Source: Notospermus geniculatus
Lineage: Eukaryota > Nemertea > Pilidiophora > Heteronemertea > Lineidae
Assembly: GCA_002633025.1 (NCBI GenBank)
Contig: NMRB01000702.1
Location: 217,509-281,508 of the forward strand
DNA length: 64,000 bases
Reading direction: 5' to 3'
Shown one piece after another: positions 61,701 through 64,000 of this stretch (its first letter is position 1; every line of letters starts with the position of its first letter). Made by a program: the position numbers and the translations under genes. The notes below the pieces were generated by a model that saw only the letters and a program-made list of their open reading frames with translations, had not been told where the DNA came from and did not search any database.

Positions 61701-64000
61701 AAGACGCACTTACAATGTAGTTCGACCACCCTGTCTCTTTCCCTATACGAAACATTTGGCAAAAAACGCCATATTGCGTAAAGTTACTGACCTCCCCATC
61801 TTCTTCTACAGCCATCAACTCTGCCGGACTCACACAACTCCTTCGCCAGAGCGGGCCGTTCACCCTTTTCGCTCCGACAAACGCCGCGATCCAGAAGCTG
61901 AAGCCATCCATCAGGAACAGACTTCTGAACGGAGGATCTGACAGCTGCCTTTCAAGTAGGTTCTGATTTTGTCTGCAGAAGAAGAAAACTGAGGAAACAT
62001 ACTTCATATCAACTACACTCTGTTCCAAGCCATTAAAAACGCGCCCTTTGGTTGTCGGGGTGGCGCAGTGGTAACATCCCCGGCTGCCACCAGTGGGTCA
62101 CGGGTTCAAGCCCTGGTCGTAAGGCCTCGGTCGACCTGTGCGTTCCACGCAGCGTGTTCTATGATTTTCACAGGGAACTGGATGACTGCTACGTCCACAC
62201 AGAAACCGCCAATTGTAACTGATGTAACAGGGGAGTAATTTCACCACACGCCGATGCTCATCGCTGACGATCAGAATTTTTTTTCGTTTAACACTGAGAA
62301 ATGCGTTTCTTCCAGATGTCCTCAAGGGTCACATCCTGCCCGAGTTTCTGTGTAGCGTTGCCATCAACAATCGCACTCGAGTGACGGACCTCCTCCGAAA
62401 TAATCTCCGACTGACGAAAACCAAGGCTGGCAAGCTTTTTGTCGATGGGGCTCAGATTATATCTACCGATGTAGTGGGAACCAACGGTGTCGTTCACGTT
62501 ATCGACAAAGTTTTAGACTCGCAAAGTAAGATAGGTTATTGCAAGCTGGCATGCTGTGACCATCTGTAACCCAATCCAATCTATCAAAATGCACATTAAA
62601 ATACACACTAGAGCCTGGCTGGGAAGACGACAACGACCATCCTCGGCTTTTCCGATCACCGACATTGGCAGGCAACATTGCCATCCAGTGGTAAAAATGC
62701 AGCAAATCGGTCCATGTGCAGCAGGGGTGTGACCGATTGAATGAATAACCCTCTTGTCTACTCCCAAGTACACTGTATTGTTGAGTATGGCTATTCCTTC
62801 AACCGACCGCTGTCCCACAGATCACAAGTTTCGTTGTTGACATTGGCTGGTATTCATAAACCTTAGCAAATGCTTTTACTTGAGATTTGCACAGCGAGGT
62901 CCAATGTAAATGTACCACGGTGACAAAACTTAAGCATTTGCTACCTTTTATGAATACCAGCCATTTTATCAAACCAGTAATGGGTTCTCCTTCCCTCTTA
63001 GTTGTTCTAGACATGGCCGACAGAGAGGGGGCAACGGACATCGTAGACCTGTTCAATTTCGCTGGTCTTGGTTCTACAATTGACAACATGCAGAACGTCA
63101 CGTTCTTCCTTCCAACAAACGATGCTATCAACGTAGGTACAACCCAAGGCAATAGGGAGGTTAAGAATTCAGACGGTAAACGTAAACGTTAACGACTACT
63201 TTTATTTTGTACCGAAAATGCAGTATAAATTCTGGTTGTGTAGTATGAAAAATAACGTTGTCGTAAAGTTTACTTTATTGTTAAGATTTCTAAACACCCC
63301 TATTAAAAAAACTAAGATGGTGAATGAATCCTAGGAAAATACTGACGGGTACAGATCGACTTTACTTTGTAAGAAATATACAAACAAGGGAGTAAGAAAT
63401 AAAAGTGGAAGATAAGAAGTGGGAAATATTGGCATTTTGGGCAAATTTTTCAATTTCTCAAAATAGGATAGAATTTTTTCCCATTTTGAGAATATTTTGT
63501 GTGAATTTTTAGGCGATATTTCTCAAAATAGGAAAAAAATTTACGCCAAGTTGTGACATTGAAAAATTCGTGCAAAATGCCAAAATTCCCCACTTCTTAT
63601 TTTCCACTTTAATTTCTTACTCCCTTAAACATACTTTTGGCAAAACAAAATCGACTGCCAAAAAGGTAATTTGTGATTGAACCTTTCCAGGCTCTACCGG
63701 CTGACAAGTTAGCGGCACTAAAGAGAGAGCCGAACGCTCTACGGTCACTTCTCAACTACCATATTGCCCGACCACACGTCGGGTACTCGGACCTCCGCAA
63801 CGGTATGGAGCTGGCCACTATGAATGGCAAGGACATCACTATCACGGAGACAACCTCTGACGTACGTACCAGAAAAATTCAATCCCGACAACAAATGCAA
63901 CCGCAGAAATGGGTAACTTGGCGACAACAACAACGCCACTGATTTTTTTCCTTCTGAATCCTCCCTTCAGGGATGCGTCATCAAAACTAGAAGAACAAGA
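52261..64000 (+). CDS. TGFBI/periostin-like secreted EMI-FAS1 protein (3' end outside window)
   Basis: Eleven exons, 52261-52739, 54438-54548, 55466-55591, 57264-57522, 58361-58543, 59422-59572, 61812-61955, 62316-62525, 63002-63132, 63691-63861 and 63971-64000, join in phase to 665 codons. Order: signal peptide (MLKILLLCLVAAFVLTVTEA), an Asp/Trp-rich then Arg/Gly-rich region (about 20-160), a hydrophobic-acidic linker, an EMI domain (GPNVC ... YRCCHGF ... IGC), then FAS1 domains. FAS1-1 has NLTLFAPENAAF and NGVIHIVDRIITP. FAS1-2 has FTLFAPTNAAI and NGVVHVIDKVL. FAS1-3 has VTFFLPTNDAIN and LLNYHIARP. EMI followed by FAS1 repeats is the layout of TGFBI and periostin, matrix proteins that bind integrins and collagen. 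The long low-complexity N-terminus is not part of that known layout. At least one more FAS1 block is expected to the right. The start is ATG 52261; the in-frame stretch upstream of it begins with GTG only. Confidence 0.5.
53309..53431. repeat. hairpin in FAS1 gene intron 1
   Basis: GGCAAATCTCAATGC...GGGGTGTTTTTAAAGTCG pairs with its complement ending GCATTGAGATTTGCC. Arms are about 50 bases. Confidence 0.5.
53524..53643. mobile_element. AGCAAATGCTTTTACTT MITE, copy in FAS1 intron 1
   Basis: GGGCTCATATGAATAAAGAC and GTCTTTATTCATATGACCC ends. Confidence 0.5.
54438..54548 (+). CDS. FAS1 gene exon 2: linker
   Basis: Acceptor is a long pyrimidine run ending CATTTAG; donor is GG|GTACGT. Phases 2 and 2 fit both neighbours. 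It encodes AGRLSTALGLPDWFFDGPSF, then DFSIDFALGASFEWWKG. No known domain; less certain than the other exons. Confidence 0.5.
55329..55430. repeat. perfect-stem hairpin
   Basis: ATATGGGGAACACAAGAAAA and a GTTACAGCGGTAC extension pair with the inverse copy across a ~20-base loop, just upstream of FAS1 exon 3. Confidence 0.5.
55466..55591 (+). CDS. FAS1 gene exon 3: EMI domain, first half
   Basis: Between GCTCTAG and GTAAGT, phases 2 and 2. It encodes GPNVCVSKKTENKRK, then SRCEDKGKSYECETT. GPNVC is the usual opening of the TGFBI EMI domain. Confidence 0.5.
55961..56979. mobile_element. 1,013-bp Harbinger-type MITE, TAA duplication
   Basis: TGCTACGGTCACACTATGTT at left and its complement at 56976, flanked by TAA at 55961-55963 and 56977-56979. 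The interior is filled with CACGTTTT/AAAACGTG words. A 3-bp TWA duplication fits PIF/Harbinger. It lies in the intron that splits the EMI domain. Confidence 0.5.
57264..57522 (+). CDS. FAS1 gene exon 4: EMI second half and FAS1-1 start
   Basis: Acceptor TTTTTCCTTCAG at 57252-57263, entry phase 2. Encodes LECSGWHNTTILKYRCCHGF, then IGCTQVVQMADLLDTASLLG and NLTLFAPENAAF. The CC.GF and closing GC are EMI hallmarks. The ATG at 57367 is internal, not a start. Confidence 0.5.
57843..57968. mobile_element. hairpin element, 'GCAAGCGCCCGGTTAGGCC' ends
   Basis: AGGTTTCGCAAGCGCCCGG...ACGTTTATCTATTGT pairs with its inverse. It is the uninterrupted relative of the element interrupted at 34866-35261. Confidence 0.5.
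58009..58308. mobile_element. foldback with TTTTCGCAAAGCCCCCGAAA ends
   Basis: About 40-base inverted ends (GTTTTCGCAAAGCCCCCGAA, GACGTTCGCG words) enclose the 58100-58265 dispersed repeat. Confidence 0.5.
58361..58543 (+). CDS. FAS1 gene exon 5
   Basis: 183 bases, TTTTTCAG to AAG|GTACA, phase 0 at both ends. Encodes DIGNYVVLSPEANEII to STVRINRYPNK, the middle of FAS1-1, where TGFBI has its HHYPNG-type turn. Confidence 0.5.
59422..59572 (+). CDS. FAS1 gene exon 6: end of FAS1-1
   Basis: 151 bases after TTTCAACAG. Encodes VFTVNCAKFVQADNLAENG, VIHIVDRIITP and the linker helix DPNLNLLKR. The second conserved FAS1 box is intact. Confidence 0.5.
59594..61016. repeat. ~700-bp direct duplication joined by one N
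   Basis: 59594-60294 recurs at 60296-61016 almost unchanged, with N at 60295 exactly at the join. Each copy starts with a TTAA-type hairpin (GGTGATCCACT...AGTGGATCACC) and has a GTTGCAAAGCAAGTCGCAAC inverted pair. Confidence 0.5.
61812..61955 (+). CDS. FAS1 gene exon 7: FAS1-2 start
   Basis: 144 bases after CTTCTACAG. Encodes INSAGLTQLLRQSGPFTLFA, then PTNAAIQKLKPSIRN, ending TCA A|GTAGG. First conserved FAS1 box. Confidence 0.5.
62053..62125 (+). mobile_element. tRNA-derived SINE head in FAS1 intron 7
   Basis: TGGCGCAGTGG (A box) and GGGTTCAAGCCC (B box), the same type as the minus-strand head at 30308-30405. It has no clear tRNA fold outside the boxes. Confidence 0.5.
62316..62525 (+). 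CDS. FAS1 gene exon 8: FAS1-2 end
   Basis: 210 bases, TTCTTCCAG to A|GTAAGA. Encodes VLKGHILPEFLCSVAINNRT, then LFVDGAQIISTDVVGTNGVV and HVIDKVLDSQ. Confidence 0.5.
62850..62965. mobile_element. AGCAAATGCTTTTACTT MITE, divergent copy
   Basis: GGCTGGTATTCATAAACCTT then AGCAAATGCTTTTACTT, with the inverse at the right ending in ATGAATACCAGCC; it lies just before FAS1 exon 9. Confidence 0.5.
63002..63132 (+). CDS. FAS1 gene exon 9: FAS1-3 start
   Basis: 131 bases after CCCTCTTAG. Encodes VLDMADREGATDIVDLFNFA, then NVTFFLPTNDAIN, phase 0 at GTAGGT. Confidence 0.5.
63691..63861 (+). CDS. FAS1 gene exon 10
   Basis: 171 bases after CTTTCCAG. Encodes ALPADKLAALKREPNALRSL and LNYHIARPHVGYSDL; it keeps the Tyr-His motif of FAS1 domains. 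Ends GAC|GTACGT. Confidence 0.5.
63971..64000 (+). CDS. FAS1 gene exon 11, cut by window edge
   Basis: Starts after CTCCCTTCAG, phase 0. The ten visible codons read GCVIKTRRTR. It continues past the right edge. Confidence 0.5.

Overview
The window is animal nuclear DNA, not bacterial: genes are split into short exons with GT..AG borders, introns run from hundreds of bases to several kb, and most of the rest is small non-autonomous transposons. The frequent palindromes TACATGTA and AGGCCT, a short-chain collagen C4-like pair and a TGFBI/periostin-like gene suggest a marine invertebrate (echinoderm, hemichordate, amphioxus or a spiralian). I cannot name the species from sequence alone.

Four genes are supported. 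(1) 766-3238, minus strand: a short-chain collagen C4-like membrane protein, four exons visible, last exon beyond the left edge. (2) 5918-9956, minus: its complete tandem paralog, five exons, 249 residues. (3) 16167-47717, minus: ethanolamine-phosphate cytidylyltransferase (PCYT2), with 14 coding exons found over 31.5 kb. One short exon, carrying the RTxGVSTT signature, was not located, and the exon at 17720-17810 has an apparent frameshift. (4) 52261 to the right edge, plus: a secreted TGFBI/periostin-like protein with a signal peptide, an unusual Asp/Trp then Arg/Gly-rich N-terminal region, a split EMI domain, two whole FAS1 domains and part of a third. PCYT2 makes CDP-ethanolamine for phospholipid synthesis; the other three act at the cell surface or in the extracellular matrix. 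Nothing suggests the four are functionally linked.

The intergenic and intronic DNA is a dense, nested collection of inverted-repeat elements. There are several TTAA-flanked families, three foldback elements with perfect 9-bp target duplications, a 0.9-kb mariner-type palindrome, a Harbinger-type element with TAA duplications, an 8-bp-duplication hairpin, three tRNA-derived SINE heads, and four copies of a roughly 1-kb element built of ~115-bp units. Two ~1-kb tandem copies lie at 13.4-15.5 kb. Two further duplications (10.85-11.69 and 59.59-61.02 kb) each have a single N exactly at the join and look like unmerged assembly overlaps. Apart from the four genes I found no convincing protein-coding locus. 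I found no CRISPR array, operon or rRNA, and no tRNA gene other than SINE heads.

[Form note: the original gave no confidence values; 0.5 is a uniform placeholder required by the schema, not an estimate.]
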